From positions 4,579,501 to 4,643,500 of the forward strand of contig NZ_CP108006.1 in assembly GCF_036127095.1 (NCBI RefSeq): a stretch of 64,000 nucleotides of DNA, read 5' to 3'. Below the pieces are notes generated by a model. The model searched no databases and was not told the DNA's origin. It saw only the letters and a list, made by a program, of their open reading frames with translations. The DNA comes from Streptomyces sp. NBC_00335. Its GTDB lineage: Bacteria; Actinomycetota; Actinomycetes; Streptomycetales; Streptomycetaceae. Each line of letters starts with the position of its first letter. Within the stretch, counting starts at the first letter, position 1. Below, piece after piece: positions 36,038 through 43,958 of this stretch. A program made the translations under genes and the position numbers.

Positions 36038-37063
36038 TCAGGGTTCCAGGACGACCTTGCCGGTGGTGGCGCGGGTTTCCAGGTCGCGGTGGGCGGCGGC
36101 GGCTTCGGCGAGGGGGTAGCGCTGGAGGGCCGGGCGCAGGCGGCCGGTGGCGGCTTCGGCGAGGGCGCGGGTTTCGAGGAGGCGCAGAGGGTCTTCGCCG
36201 CCGGCGCGTTGGAGCATGGCGGGCCCGAGGACGTGCCGCGTGGTGACGCCGCGGGCGTCGAGGCCCGCCTGCTCGGTGTCGGTGAGGGTGAGGGGGCCGC
36301 CGGACCAGCCGAAGACGAGGTGGTCGGCGCCGTCGCGGAGCAGGCCGAGGGCGGTGCGGGCGACGGACCCCCCGACGGAGTCGAAGAGGACGGTGGCGCC
36401 GTCGGGATGGTGGGCGCGGAGGGTGTCGGCCCAGTCCGGGGCGGTGTAGTCGAGGGCGAGGTCGGCGCCGTTGGCGGCGGCCCGGGCGGTTTTGGCGGGG
36501 CCGCCGGCGAGGGCGACGACGGTGGCTCCGGCGTGGTGGGCGTACTGGACCAGCAGGGTGCCGATGCCGCCCGCGGCGGCGGGGACCAGGGCGACGGAGC
36601 CGGGGCCGAGCTCGGCGAACTGGAGGATGCCGAGGGTGGTGCGGCCCGTGCCGATCATGGCGACGGCGGTGGCGGGGTCGAGGCCGTCCGGGACGGCGTG
36701 CAGCCGGGAGGCGTCGGTGACGGCGTACTCGGCGTAGCCGCCGGGGGCGAATCCGAGGTGGGCGACGACGCTCCGGCCGAGCCAGGCGGGGTCCGTGCCG
36801 GGGCCGAGCGCGTCGACGGTGCCGGCGACCTCGCGGCCGGGGACGGTCGGCAGCTCGGGGAGGGGCGCGGGCGGGCCCTGGACGCCGCGGCGCAGGGCGG
36901 TGTCGAGGAGGTGGACGCCGGCGGCGGCCACGGCGATGCGGACTTGGCCGGGGGCGGGGACGGGGCGGGGGACGGACTCGTAGGTGAGGTTCTCGGCGGG
37001 GCCGAAGGCGTGGAGGCGGATGGCTTGCATCGTGGGTGGGGGTGTGGGTGTGGGTGGGGTCAT
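36038..37063 (-). CDS. Zinc-binding-type dehydrogenase / quinone oxidoreductase
   Basis: A 341-residue medium-chain dehydrogenase/reductase of the NADPH:quinone reductase branch. Conserved parts are VPGREVAGTVDALGPG, the cofactor motif AAAGGIGTLLVQYAHHAGA and LFDSVGGSVARTAL. The catalytic-zinc Cys is absent, as in quinone reductases. The ATG at 37063 is used because GAGG precedes it; an ATG 11 codons later has no ribosome site. It is divergent from the pentapeptide gene by 58 nt. Confidence 0.85.
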   Translation of the reverse strand: MTPPTPTPPPTMQAIRLHAFGPAENLTYESVPRPVPAPGQVRIAVAAAGVHLLDTALRRGVQGPPAPLPELPTVPGREVAGTVDALGPGTDPAWLGRSVVAHLGFAPGGYAEYAVTDASRLHAVPDGLDPATAVAMIGTGRTTLGILQFAELGPGSVALVPAAAGGIGTLLVQYAHHAGATVVALAGGPAKTARAAANGADLALDYTAPDWADTLRAHHPDGATVLFDSVGGSVARTALGLLRDGADHLVFGWSGGPLTLTDTEQAGLDARGVTTRHVLGPAMLQRAGGEDPLRLLETRALAEAATGRLRPALQRYPLAEAAAAHRDLETRATTGKVVLEP

Positions 37064-37121
37064 GGGTGAAGCCTCGGACCTCAAGTGGGGTTGAGGTCAA
37101 GGGGTGGGTCAGGATGGGGGG

Positions 37122-37838
37122 ATGGCGATGGCGCGGGACGGGCGGAAGACGCAGCAGCAGCAGCGGCAGCGGAAGCAGCAGGCGGTGAAGGCAGCGCGGC
37201 GGCCGGAGGTGCGGTTGCCGGAGCTCAGCGGGTGGGAGGACGCGGGGCCCGGGCTGGAGCCGGACGGGGACTACGACGGGCTGGAGCTCGTCGAGGTGGA
37301 CCTCACGGGCGGGGACGGGCGGGGGGCCCGGTTCATGGACTGCGCGCTACGGCGCTGCGTGCTGGACGAGACCGGGCTGGCCAAGGCGCGGATCCTGGAC
37401 TCGGTGCTGGACGGCGTCCGGGGGGTGGGGACGGACCTGTCGGAGGCCTCGCTGCGCGACGTGGAACTGCTGGACGCCCGGCTGGGCGGGGTCCAGCTGC
37501 ACGGGGCGGTGCTGGAGCGGGTGCTCGTACGCGGAGGCAAGATCGACTACCTGAACCTGCGCACGGCGCGGCTCAAGGATGTGGTCTTCGAGGGGTGCGT
37601 GCTGGTGGAGCCGGACTTCTCGGGTGCGGTGATGGAGCGGGTGGAGTTCCTGGGCTGCGAGCTGCGGGGGGTGGACTTCACGGGGGCGCGGATGGCGGAC
37701 GTGGACCTGAGGGCGGTCGCGGAGCTGGAGATCGCGCGGGGTGTGGAGGCGTTGGCGGGGGCGGTGATCAGTCCGGCGCAGCTCATTGGGCTGGCGCCGG
37801 CGATGGCTGCGCAGCTTGGGTTGAGGGTGGTGGGCTAG
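37122..37838 (+). CDS. Pentapeptide-repeat protein
   Basis: A 238-residue protein. After a Gln/Arg/Lys-rich start (about 1-30), residues 50-205 hold A(D/N)LxX-type repeats, such as GARFMDCALRRCVLDETGLAK, DLSEASLRDVELLDARLGGV and DFSGAVMERVEFLGCELRGV. These fold as a right-handed quadrilateral beta-helix. Some such proteins mimic DNA and protect gyrase from quinolones or peptide inhibitors; a gyrase role here is only a possibility. Confidence 0.85.
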   Translation: MAMARDGRKTQQQQRQRKQQAVKAARRPEVRLPELSGWEDAGPGLEPDGDYDGLELVEVDLTGGDGRGARFMDCALRRCVLDETGLAKARILDSVLDGVRGVGTDLSEASLRDVELLDARLGGVQLHGAVLERVLVRGGKIDYLNLRTARLKDVVFEGCVLVEPDFSGAVMERVEFLGCELRGVDFTGARMADVDLRAVAELEIARGVEALAGAVISPAQLIGLAPAMAAQLGLRVVG

Positions 37839-37927
37839 GCCGTCACCTTCGGATCCGGCCTGGTCCGTGCCGCCCGGCACCGGACCGGGTGAGCCCGGCT
37901 CTCTGCGCTTCGGCTTGGCGGCTTGGC

Positions 37928-38257
37928 CGGGTGGCCCTGCGGGGCTGTCCCCTACCCGCCCTTCCACCGTTCCCAGGGCTCCGCCCTGACCCGTCCGGCC
38001 CGGGCTGCGCCCGAGGCATTCGGGGCTCCGCCCCGGACCCCGGTCCTCAAACGCCGGACGGCTGGATTTGGCTCCGCCCGGACCTGTCGGGACCCGGGCT
38101 GCGCCCGAGGTTTTCGGGGCTCCGCCCCGGACCCCGGTCCTCAAACGCCGGACGGCTGGATTTGGCTCCGCCCGGACCTCGGTCCTCAAGCGTCGGGCGG
38201 TTGGATTGGGCTCCGCCCCGGACCCCGGTGTTCAAGCGTCGGGCGGCTGGGTTGGCT
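37928..38257. repeat. Dispersed GC-rich intergenic repeat, copy A, internally duplicated
   Basis: It starts with GCCCTGCGGGGC, then TGTCCCCTACCCGCCCTTCC, then GGGCTCCGCCC and CTCAAACGCCGGACGGCTGG blocks. An 85-bp unit occurs twice with two differing bases (38001-38085 and 38095-38179), followed by further decayed CTCAAGCGTCGGGCGG units. The same opening blocks appear at 43029 and 57012. This fills the gap between two genes. Confidence 0.8.
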
Positions 38258-38265
38258 TCGGTCTG

Positions 38266-38769
38266 CTACGCCGGGACTCGGGGGAAGCGGGACTGGAGGG
38301 TCCAGATGATCGGGTTGTCGCCCAGGCCGTCGTGCATGTCGATGAGGTCCGCGATCACGTCGTGCAGGAAGTCCCGTGCTTCGCGGCGCAGCAGGCGGTG
38401 GCTGAAGGTGAGGGGGGCTTCTTCCGACGGCATCCAGTCGGCCTCGACGTCGACCCAGCCGAAGCGGCGCTCGAAGAGCATCCGGTCCGAGGACTCGGTG
38501 AAGTCGATCTCGGCGTACTGGCGGTTGGCGGCGCGGCTGCCGCGCGGGTCCTGGTCGAGCTGCTCGATGATGTCGCACAGCGCCCAGGCGAAGTCCAGTA
38601 CGGGCACCCATCCCCAGGCTGTGGACACTTCCCGGTCCGCGTTGGTGTCGGCGAGGTAGACGTCCCCGCAGAACAGGTCGTGGCGCAGCGAGTGGACGTC
38701 CGCCGAGCGGTAGTCGGTCTGCGGGGGGTCGGGGAAGCGCCGGGAGAGGGAGTAGCCGATGTCGAGCAC
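38266..38769 (-). CDS. Hypothetical protein
   Basis: A 167-residue soluble acidic protein from a GTG. Visible segments include LDIGYSLSRRFPDPPQTDY, WVPVLDFAWALCDIIEQLDQ and a C-terminal EARDFLHDVIADLIDMHDGL. It looks like an immunity-type or DUF7878-like actinobacterial protein, but I am not sure of the family. No partner gene is adjacent; the repeat element abuts its 3' end. Confidence 0.6.
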   Translation of the reverse strand: MLDIGYSLSRRFPDPPQTDYRSADVHSLRHDLFCGDVYLADTNADREVSTAWGWVPVLDFAWALCDIIEQLDQDPRGSRAANRQYAEIDFTESSDRMLFERRFGWVDVEADWMPSEEAPLTFSHRLLRREARDFLHDVIADLIDMHDGLGDNPIIWTLQSRFPRVPA

Positions 38770-38940
38770 GTATCCGATGGTGTCACGTGCGGGGCGGGGG
38801 GTCTCCCGCGCGGGCCTTAAGGGGCCCCGTGGACGGTGCGGGCACGGGGATCAGAGTTGCTGATGCCCCCGGGGGGTGTCGGGTTCGCCGGATTAAGCTC
38901 GGCGCGTCCGGGGGGTCGTTCGTGGCGAGAGGGGACGGGC

Positions 38941-39660
38941 GTGGGGGGAGCCGGGGGACAGGGCGATGCCGGGGTGCTGCGGGAGCGCAACCGGCTCGCG
39001 GCCGAACTGCACGACACCGTGGCCCAGGGGCTGACCAGCATGCACCTGCTGCTCGACGCGGCCGACCGGGAGTGGACCCGGGAGCCGGGGCGGGCCCGGC
39101 TGCTGGTCCGGCAGGCGGCCGCCGCCGCGCGGGAGAACCTCGCCGAGGCCCGGCGGATCATCCGTGACCTGGCTCCGGTGGAGCTGGAGCGGGGGGCGGC
39201 GCTGCCCGATGTGCTGCGCGAGCTGTGCGCCGGGGTGGACGGGGCCCGGTTCCGGCTGGAGGGGGAACCCCGGCCGGTGCCGGGCAGGGTCGAGGGCGCG
39301 GTGCTGCGGGCGGCCCAGGGCGCCCTGGCCAACGTGCGCCGGCACGCGCGGGCCTCGGCCGTCGTGGTGACCCTGACCTACCAGCCGTACGTACTCGCCC
39401 TGGACGTGTGGGACGACGGCGTCGGGTTCGACCCGGCCGCCGCTGCCGGGCACGGGCACGGGCACGGGAGTCCGGGCGGGGACGGGCTGCGGCTGCTGCG
39501 CCGCCGCATCGGGTATCTGGGGGGTACGGCCACGGTGGAGAGCAGTCCGGGTGGGGGAGGGACGGTGGTGTCGGTCTGCGTTCCGGTGCCGCCGTTGGTG
39601 CTCCCGCTGCCGGTGCCCCCGCCGGTGACGAGACCGGGCCCGGGACCGGGGCCGGGATGA
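38941..39660 (+). CDS. Soluble NarL-type sensor histidine kinase without sensor domain
   Basis: A 239-residue kinase beginning almost at the HisKA_3 helix. The phosphoacceptor lies in RLAAELHDTVAQGLTSMHLL, the second helix in ENLAEARRIIRDLAPVEL, and HATPase_c motifs are AQGALANVRRHA, DVWDDGVGFDP and GGDGLRLLRRRIGYLGG. There are no membrane segments or input domain. The last 30 residues are a Pro/Val/Gly tail. The GTG at 38941 is chosen for GAGAGGGG upstream; an ATG at 38863 would add only unlikely sequence. The stop overlaps the next ATG (ATGA). Confidence 0.78.
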   Translation: MGGAGGQGDAGVLRERNRLAAELHDTVAQGLTSMHLLLDAADREWTREPGRARLLVRQAAAAARENLAEARRIIRDLAPVELERGAALPDVLRELCAGVDGARFRLEGEPRPVPGRVEGAVLRAAQGALANVRRHARASAVVVTLTYQPYVLALDVWDDGVGFDPAAAAGHGHGHGSPGGDGLRLLRRRIGYLGGTATVESSPGGGGTVVSVCVPVPPLVLPLPVPPPVTRPGPGPGPG

Positions 39661-40289
39661 CGCCCGTCCGGATCCTGTTGGTGGACGATCATCCCGTCGT
39701 GCGGGCCGGGCTGCGGGCGCTGTTGGGCGGGTGCCCCGAGTTCGAGGTGTGCGGGGAGGCCGCCGACGGGGGCGCCGCGCTGCGGATGGTGCGCGAGCTG
39801 CGGCCCGAGCTGGTGCTGATGGACATCCGGATGGGCCCGGGGATGTGCGGGGTGGAGACCACGCGGCGGATCGGGCGGCTGCCCGCGCCGCCCCGCGTGG
39901 TCGTGCTCAGCAGCTACGAGTCCGACGCGTACGTCGTACGGGCCGTGGAGGCGGGCGTGGCGGGGTACCTGCTCAAGGGGTCCCCGCCCGACCTGCTGTT
40001 CCAGGCGCTGCGGACGGTCGCGGCCGGGGAGTCGGCCCTGTCGCCCTCGGTGGTCTCGCGGCTGATGAACCGGTACCGGGCGCCGAGCGCGGCGCTGACG
40101 GCCCGGGAGACCGAGATCCTGGAGCTGATCGCGACGGGCCGCTCCAACCGGGAGATCGGCTCGGCGCTCTTCATCAGCGGGACCACGGTCAAGACCCACC
40201 TCGTGCACGTCTACGAGAAGCTCGGGGTGGAGAACCGTACGGCGGCCGTGCGCGCGGCCGTCGACCGGGGGCTCATCGGGCTGGGGTAG
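39657..40289 (+). CDS. NarL/LuxR-family response regulator
   Basis: A 210-residue regulator with a receiver domain (acidic pair in LLVDDHPVVRAGL, phosphoacceptor in LVLMDIRM, Lys in YLLKGSPP) and a LuxR HTH (about 145-205: LTARETEILELIATGRSNREIGSALFISGTTVKTHL). It is coupled to the soluble histidine kinase gene by a 4-nt overlap. Target genes are unknown; the converging SnoaL-like gene and the nearby sen genes are candidates. Confidence 0.88.
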   Translation: MTPVRILLVDDHPVVRAGLRALLGGCPEFEVCGEAADGGAALRMVRELRPELVLMDIRMGPGMCGVETTRRIGRLPAPPRVVVLSSYESDAYVVRAVEAGVAGYLLKGSPPDLLFQALRTVAAGESALSPSVVSRLMNRYRAPSAALTARETEILELIATGRSNREIGSALFISGTTVKTHLVHVYEKLGVENRTAAVRAAVDRGLIGLG

Positions 40290-40327
40290 GGGCGACCGGC
40301 CGGCCGGGCCCCCCCAGGGTCGTGGGG

Positions 40328-40942
40328 TCAGTTCGGGTAGTTGATCTGGACCGCGGTGCCGTTGTACTGCCAGAGCGGCGAGAAGATGCGCTTGCGGATC
40401 TTCCAGACGCCCGCGGACCTCACGTACTCGTCGCGGTAGCGGATGCCGCGCACGACGACGGTCTCCGGGGCGGTGGCGGTGGCCGGGTACACGAGCTGGG
40501 CGGTGGCGTGGCTGTCGCCGGTCGCGGTGTAGCGGCCGGTGACGCGGATGTAGGCGTTGGCCGTGACGTGGGTGGAGTGGCCCCAGGCCGCCGCGCCGTC
40601 GAGGTTGGCGACGACCGCCTCGATGCCGGACTTGACGATGCCGGCGGTGCCGTCGGGGTGGGCCATCACGGTGAGGACGGCGTCGTCGGTGAAGAGGGTC
40701 CGGAAGACCGTCTTGTCCTTGGTGTCCACGGCGAAGAGGTAGGTCTCCAGCAGGCGGTTGATCGCCAGCTCGTCCTCCGCGGAACCCGCCGGGCCGGAGC
40801 CGTAGGAGGCGGTCGAAAGGTCCTCGGACGCGGCGCTGGCGGGCGCCGCGGAGGCGAGTGCGCCGAGCCCGGCTACGGCGGCGCCGGTGCCCAGCATGGT
40901 GAGCATGCGGCGGCGTTCCGGGGCGAAATCGGTGGTCGGCAT
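40328..40942 (-). CDS. Exported SnoaL/NTF2-like protein with Tat signal
   Basis: A 204-residue protein. The N-terminus PERRRMLTMLGTGAAVAGL is a twin-arginine-type signal ending near ASAAPASAAS. The mature part is a SnoaL_4/NTF2-like cone fold: INRLLETYLFAVDTKDKTVFRTLFTDDAVL, then HVTANAYIRVTGR and IRYRDEYVRSAGVWKIRKRIF. Such domains act as small isomerases or dehydratases or bind ligands. The Tat signal suggests it is exported folded. It lies between two two-component systems. Confidence 0.75.
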   Translation of the reverse strand: MPTTDFAPERRRMLTMLGTGAAVAGLGALASAAPASAASEDLSTASYGSGPAGSAEDELAINRLLETYLFAVDTKDKTVFRTLFTDDAVLTVMAHPDGTAGIVKSGIEAVVANLDGAAAWGHSTHVTANAYIRVTGRYTATGDSHATAQLVYPATATAPETVVVRGIRYRDEYVRSAGVWKIRKRIFSPLWQYNGTAVQINYPN

Positions 40943-41091
40943 GGCAGGTTCCTCTCGACACGGCTGCTTGCGCCCGGGCCGGCTCGGGGTGGTCCGGGCA
41001 CTGACGAGCCTGTCGTGTGGCCGCCCGCGGGGGATCGGCGCGGCGTACGAGCGCGATCTCGTACGGATGGACGATGCCGACGGCCCCCGCC

Positions 41092-41712
41092 TCAGGGAAG
41101 GAGGCGCTGCTCCTTGGCCACCGAGACCGCGCCCGCGCGGGTGTCGACGCCGAGCTTGTCGTAGATGCGGCCCAGGTGGGTCTTGACCGTCGCCTCGCTG
41201 ATGAACAGGGCGCGGGCGATGTCGCGGTTGCCGAGGCCGCGGGCGAGCTGGCCGAGGATGTCGAGCTCACGGTCGGTCAGGGTGGGCCGGGTGCCGCGCA
41301 TGTGGGCCATCACGCGGCTGGCCACGGGGGCGGAGAGGGTGGTTCGGCCCTGGGCTGCGGAGTGGATCGCGGCGAACAGCTCCTCCGGGCGTTCCGCCTT
41401 CAGGAGGTAGCCCGTGGCGCCCGCGCCGATGGCCCGGGTGATGTCCGCGTCGGTGTCGTACGTGGTCAGGACCAGGACGTGCGGGGGCTTCGGGGCGGCG
41501 GTGATGCGGCGGGTGGCCTCCACGCCGTCGATGCCCTCGCCGAGCTGGAGGTCCATCAGGACCACGTCGGGGCGGAGTTTGGCCGCGAGCGCGACCGCTT
41601 CCTCGCCGCTGCCCGCCTCGCCGAGCACCTCGATGTCCGGCTCGCTGCCGAGCAGGGCGAGCAGGCCGGCGCGGACCACGACGTGGTCGTCGCAGAGGAG
41701 GATCGTGGTCAT
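41092..41712 (-). CDS. senR: Response regulator SenR
   Basis: A 206-residue NarL/LuxR-type regulator with receiver (LLCDDHVVVRAGL, phosphoacceptor in VVLMDLQLGEG, YLLKAERP) and LuxR HTH (LTDRELDILGQLARGLGNRDIARALFISEATVKTHLGRIY). It lies just downstream of a membrane kinase gene, which is divergent from an exported haem-binding HbpS-type gene. That order matches hbpS-senS-senR of Streptomyces reticuli, where SenR controls redox and haem defence genes. The name is by synteny. Confidence 0.8.
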   Translation of the reverse strand: MTTILLCDDHVVVRAGLLALLGSEPDIEVLGEAGSGEEAVALAAKLRPDVVLMDLQLGEGIDGVEATRRITAAPKPPHVLVLTTYDTDADITRAIGAGATGYLLKAERPEELFAAIHSAAQGRTTLSAPVASRVMAHMRGTRPTLTDRELDILGQLARGLGNRDIARALFISEATVKTHLGRIYDKLGVDTRAGAVSVAKEQRLLP

Positions 41713-42995
41713 GGGGTGGTCTCCAGGGGGATCGACGCCGACAGGACAGTGCCCTCGCCCGCGGTGGATTCGATGGTCAGGTTGCCGCCGAGCTGGCGGA
41801 CGCGGGCGCGCATCGCGGGCAGGCCGTGGCCGCGTTCGGCGGCGGCGGAGCGGAGCGGGGTGAAGCCGTGGCCGTCGTCGGCGATGTCCAGGACGACCTG
41901 GTCGCCCAGGAAGCTGAGGGTGAGGGCCGCGGTACGGGCCCCCGAGTGCTCCCGTACGTTCGCCAGCGCGCCCTGCGCGATGCGCAGCAGCGCCTGCTCC
42001 GCGCGGTCGGGGAGGCGGACCGTCGCGCCCTCCAGGTGGAAGCGGACCTCGATCTCCGGGCCCGCGTCCAGCGCGCGCAGGGCGTCCGGGAGGCCGGCGC
42101 CGCCGGCGAGCTCGCGCGGCGCGAGGTCGTGCACCAGGCGGCGGGCCTCGGCGAGGCCGCGGGCGGTGATGTCGGTGGCGGTACGGATGTGCGTGCGGGA
42201 GGTGCCCGGGTCGGTGTCCCAGGTGCGTTCGGCTGCTTGGAGGAGCATCTGCTGGCTGGACAGGTGCTGGGCCAGGGTGTCGTGGATCTCCATCGAGAGG
42301 CGCTGGCGTTCGGCGAGGGTGCCGGCGCGGCGTTCGGTGGCGGCCAGTTCCCGGCGGGTGCGGATCAGGTCGTCGATCAGGGTGCGCTGGGCTGCCGCCT
42401 GGCGCTCCATGTGGACGAAGACGGCGGTGGCGAGGGCGGCGACGGCGGGCGGGGCGAGGAGCAGGTTGGGGTCGAAGGGCTCGCCCGAGCCGGAGGTCTG
42501 GGCGAGGCGCAGCTGGGCCGCCACGACGAACACGGTCAGCAGGGCCACGAGGACGACGGCCGCGCGGGGCGGGAGGGTGCGCAGGGCCGTGTAGAAGAGC
42601 GGGACGGCGCACCAGGCGAAGCTCGGCGCGAGGACGACGAGGACCACCCAGACGGCGACGACCAGGCCGAGCCAGAGGAGGCGGCGCAGGGTGGGGGCGG
42701 CGCCGAGGGCCGGGCCGAGTACGTAGAGCAGGGCCAGGGTGATGCCCAGGGCGATGATCCACGGGGTGCGGGGTTCGTCGGGGTGGCGGAGGAGGAAGCG
42801 GGCTACCGAGGCGCCCAGGAGGAGGAAGAACGCGGTGTGCATGACCGTGGACAGGGCGCGGGTGTCTTGTGGGGGTGGGGTGATTGCCCTGTGGCTCCGC
42901 GGGCCGGGTGGGCTCGGCGGGCCTGGCGGGCCTGGCGGGCCGGGTGGGTGTGCGCTGGTCACGGGGGTGCTCCTGGGGGTGGTGCGTATGTCCAT
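41709..42995 (-). CDS. senS: Membrane sensor histidine kinase SenS
   Basis: A 428-residue NarL-type kinase. A Pro-rich cytoplasmic leader (about 1-48) precedes five or six membrane helices (about 50-200). HisKA_3 follows with the phosphoacceptor in RLSMEIHDTLAQHLSSQQML, and HATPase_c has AQGALANVREHSGA, DIADDGHGF and RGHGLPAMRARVRQLGG. In S. reticuli SenS, the extracellular haem-binding HbpS modulates autophosphorylation under redox stress; the divergent hbpS here supports the same role. It overlaps senR by 4 nt. Confidence 0.8.
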   Translation of the reverse strand: MDIRTTPRSTPVTSAHPPGPPGPPGPPSPPGPRSHRAITPPPQDTRALSTVMHTAFFLLLGASVARFLLRHPDEPRTPWIIALGITLALLYVLGPALGAAPTLRRLLWLGLVVAVWVVLVVLAPSFAWCAVPLFYTALRTLPPRAAVVLVALLTVFVVAAQLRLAQTSGSGEPFDPNLLLAPPAVAALATAVFVHMERQAAAQRTLIDDLIRTRRELAATERRAGTLAERQRLSMEIHDTLAQHLSSQQMLLQAAERTWDTDPGTSRTHIRTATDITARGLAEARRLVHDLAPRELAGGAGLPDALRALDAGPEIEVRFHLEGATVRLPDRAEQALLRIAQGALANVREHSGARTAALTLSFLGDQVVLDIADDGHGFTPLRSAAAERGHGLPAMRARVRQLGGNLTIESTAGEGTVLSASIPLETTP

Positions 42996-43028
42996 GGTGC
43001 CGGTTTTCGGGGGGTGCGGGTGGGTGGC

Positions 43029-43162
43029 GCTGCGCGGGGGTGTCCCCTACCCGCCCTTCCACCGTTCCCAGGGCTGCGCCCTGACCCGTCGGGCCCCGGG
43101 CTGCGCCCGGACCCCCTGGGGCTCCGCCCCAGACCCCGGTCCTCAAACGCCGGACGGCTGGG
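43029..43162. repeat. Dispersed GC-rich intergenic repeat, copy B
   Basis: The order of blocks is the same as copy A: CTGCGCGGG, TGTCCCCTACCCGCCCTTCC, ACCGTTCCCAGGGCTGCGCC, GGGCTCCGCCCCAGACCCCG and CTCAAACGCCGGACGGCTGG. It occupies the senS side of the senS-hbpS gap. Confidence 0.8.
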
Positions 43163-43217
43163 AGGGGGACCGGAAGGTTAGGTAAGCGGGTTGTGGGGGG
43201 AGGGCGCATCAGCCGAT

Positions 43218-43239
43218 CGGTTGACCCTGGGGTCAACCG
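43218..43239. promoter_or_regulatory. CGGTTGACCC-N2-GGGTCAACCG inverted repeat upstream of hbpS
   Basis: Ten-base perfect arms separated by TG, 112 bases before the hbpS ATG and containing a -35-like TTGACC. It sits in the divergent senS-hbpS control region, so SenR or another redox regulator could bind it. Confidence 0.55.
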
Positions 43240-43351
43240 GTGGGGGGCGGGTTCGGAGCCGGTACGGGGACGGGGTGGTGGGGGTGGCGGGGAGAGGCTT
43301 GGAGCAACGGCAGGACAGCCCGCCGTGCCGACGTTCACAGGAGCAGCAGAC

Positions 43352-43909
43352 ATGAACACCCGCACCCGCGTTCTCACCGGTACCGCCCTCGCCGTCGTCC
43401 TCGGCGCCGGAGCCCTCGGCGCGGTCAGCGCCAACGCCGCCCCGGCCTCGGCTCCGGCCGCCGCCCCCGCCGCCGTCGCGAAGAAGGACGGCGACAAGAA
43501 GAACTTCACCACCTCCACGCACCTCACCATCGACGCCGCCACCCGCGCCGCCCAGGCCGCGCTGCACGCCGCCGAGCAGGAGAACCAGAAGGTGACCGTC
43601 GCGGTGGTGGACCGCAACGGCAACACCATCGTCACGCTGCGCGGCGACGGCGCCGGCCCGCAGTCCTACGAGTCCGCGCAGCGCAAGGCCTACACCGCCG
43701 TGTCCTGGAACGCCCCGACCTCGGTGCTCGCCGGCCGCCTCGCGCAGGCCCCGAACCTGAAGGACATCCCCGGCACCCTCTTCCTCGGTGGCGGCACCCC
43801 CGTCCAGGCCGAAGGCGCCCCGGTCGCGGGCATCGGTGTCGCGGGCGCGCCCTCCGGCGACCTGGACGAGAAGTTCGCCAAGGCCGGCGTGGACGCCCTC
43901 GCCAAGTAG
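43352..43909 (+). CDS. hbpS: Exported haem-binding protein HbpS (GlcG/HbpS family)
   Basis: A 185-residue protein with a Sec signal peptide (MNTRTRVLTG, core, ANAAPA). The HbpS/GlcG domain follows an Ala/Pro linker: THLTIDAATRAAQAALHAAEQ, VTVAVVDRNGNTIVTLRGDGAG, SAQRKAYTAVSWNAPTSVL and VAGIGVAGAPSGDLDEKFAKAG. HbpS binds haem and iron outside the cell and signals to SenS in S. reticuli. AGGAG precedes the ATG. It is divergent from senS-senR. Confidence 0.85.
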   Translation: MNTRTRVLTGTALAVVLGAGALGAVSANAAPASAPAAAPAAVAKKDGDKKNFTTSTHLTIDAATRAAQAALHAAEQENQKVTVAVVDRNGNTIVTLRGDGAGPQSYESAQRKAYTAVSWNAPTSVLAGRLAQAPNLKDIPGTLFLGGGTPVQAEGAPVAGIGVAGAPSGDLDEKFAKAGVDALAK

Positions 43910-43958
43910 AGGTAGGAGTCGAAGGGGGTGGAGCGCCGAGGGACGTAGTCTCGGAGGC

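Noticed and set aside
41092..43635. Long minus-strand frame reading through senR, senS and the repeat
   Set aside because: Only its last 206 codons are protein-like (senR); the rest is out of frame with senS and is Pro/Arg-rich noise.
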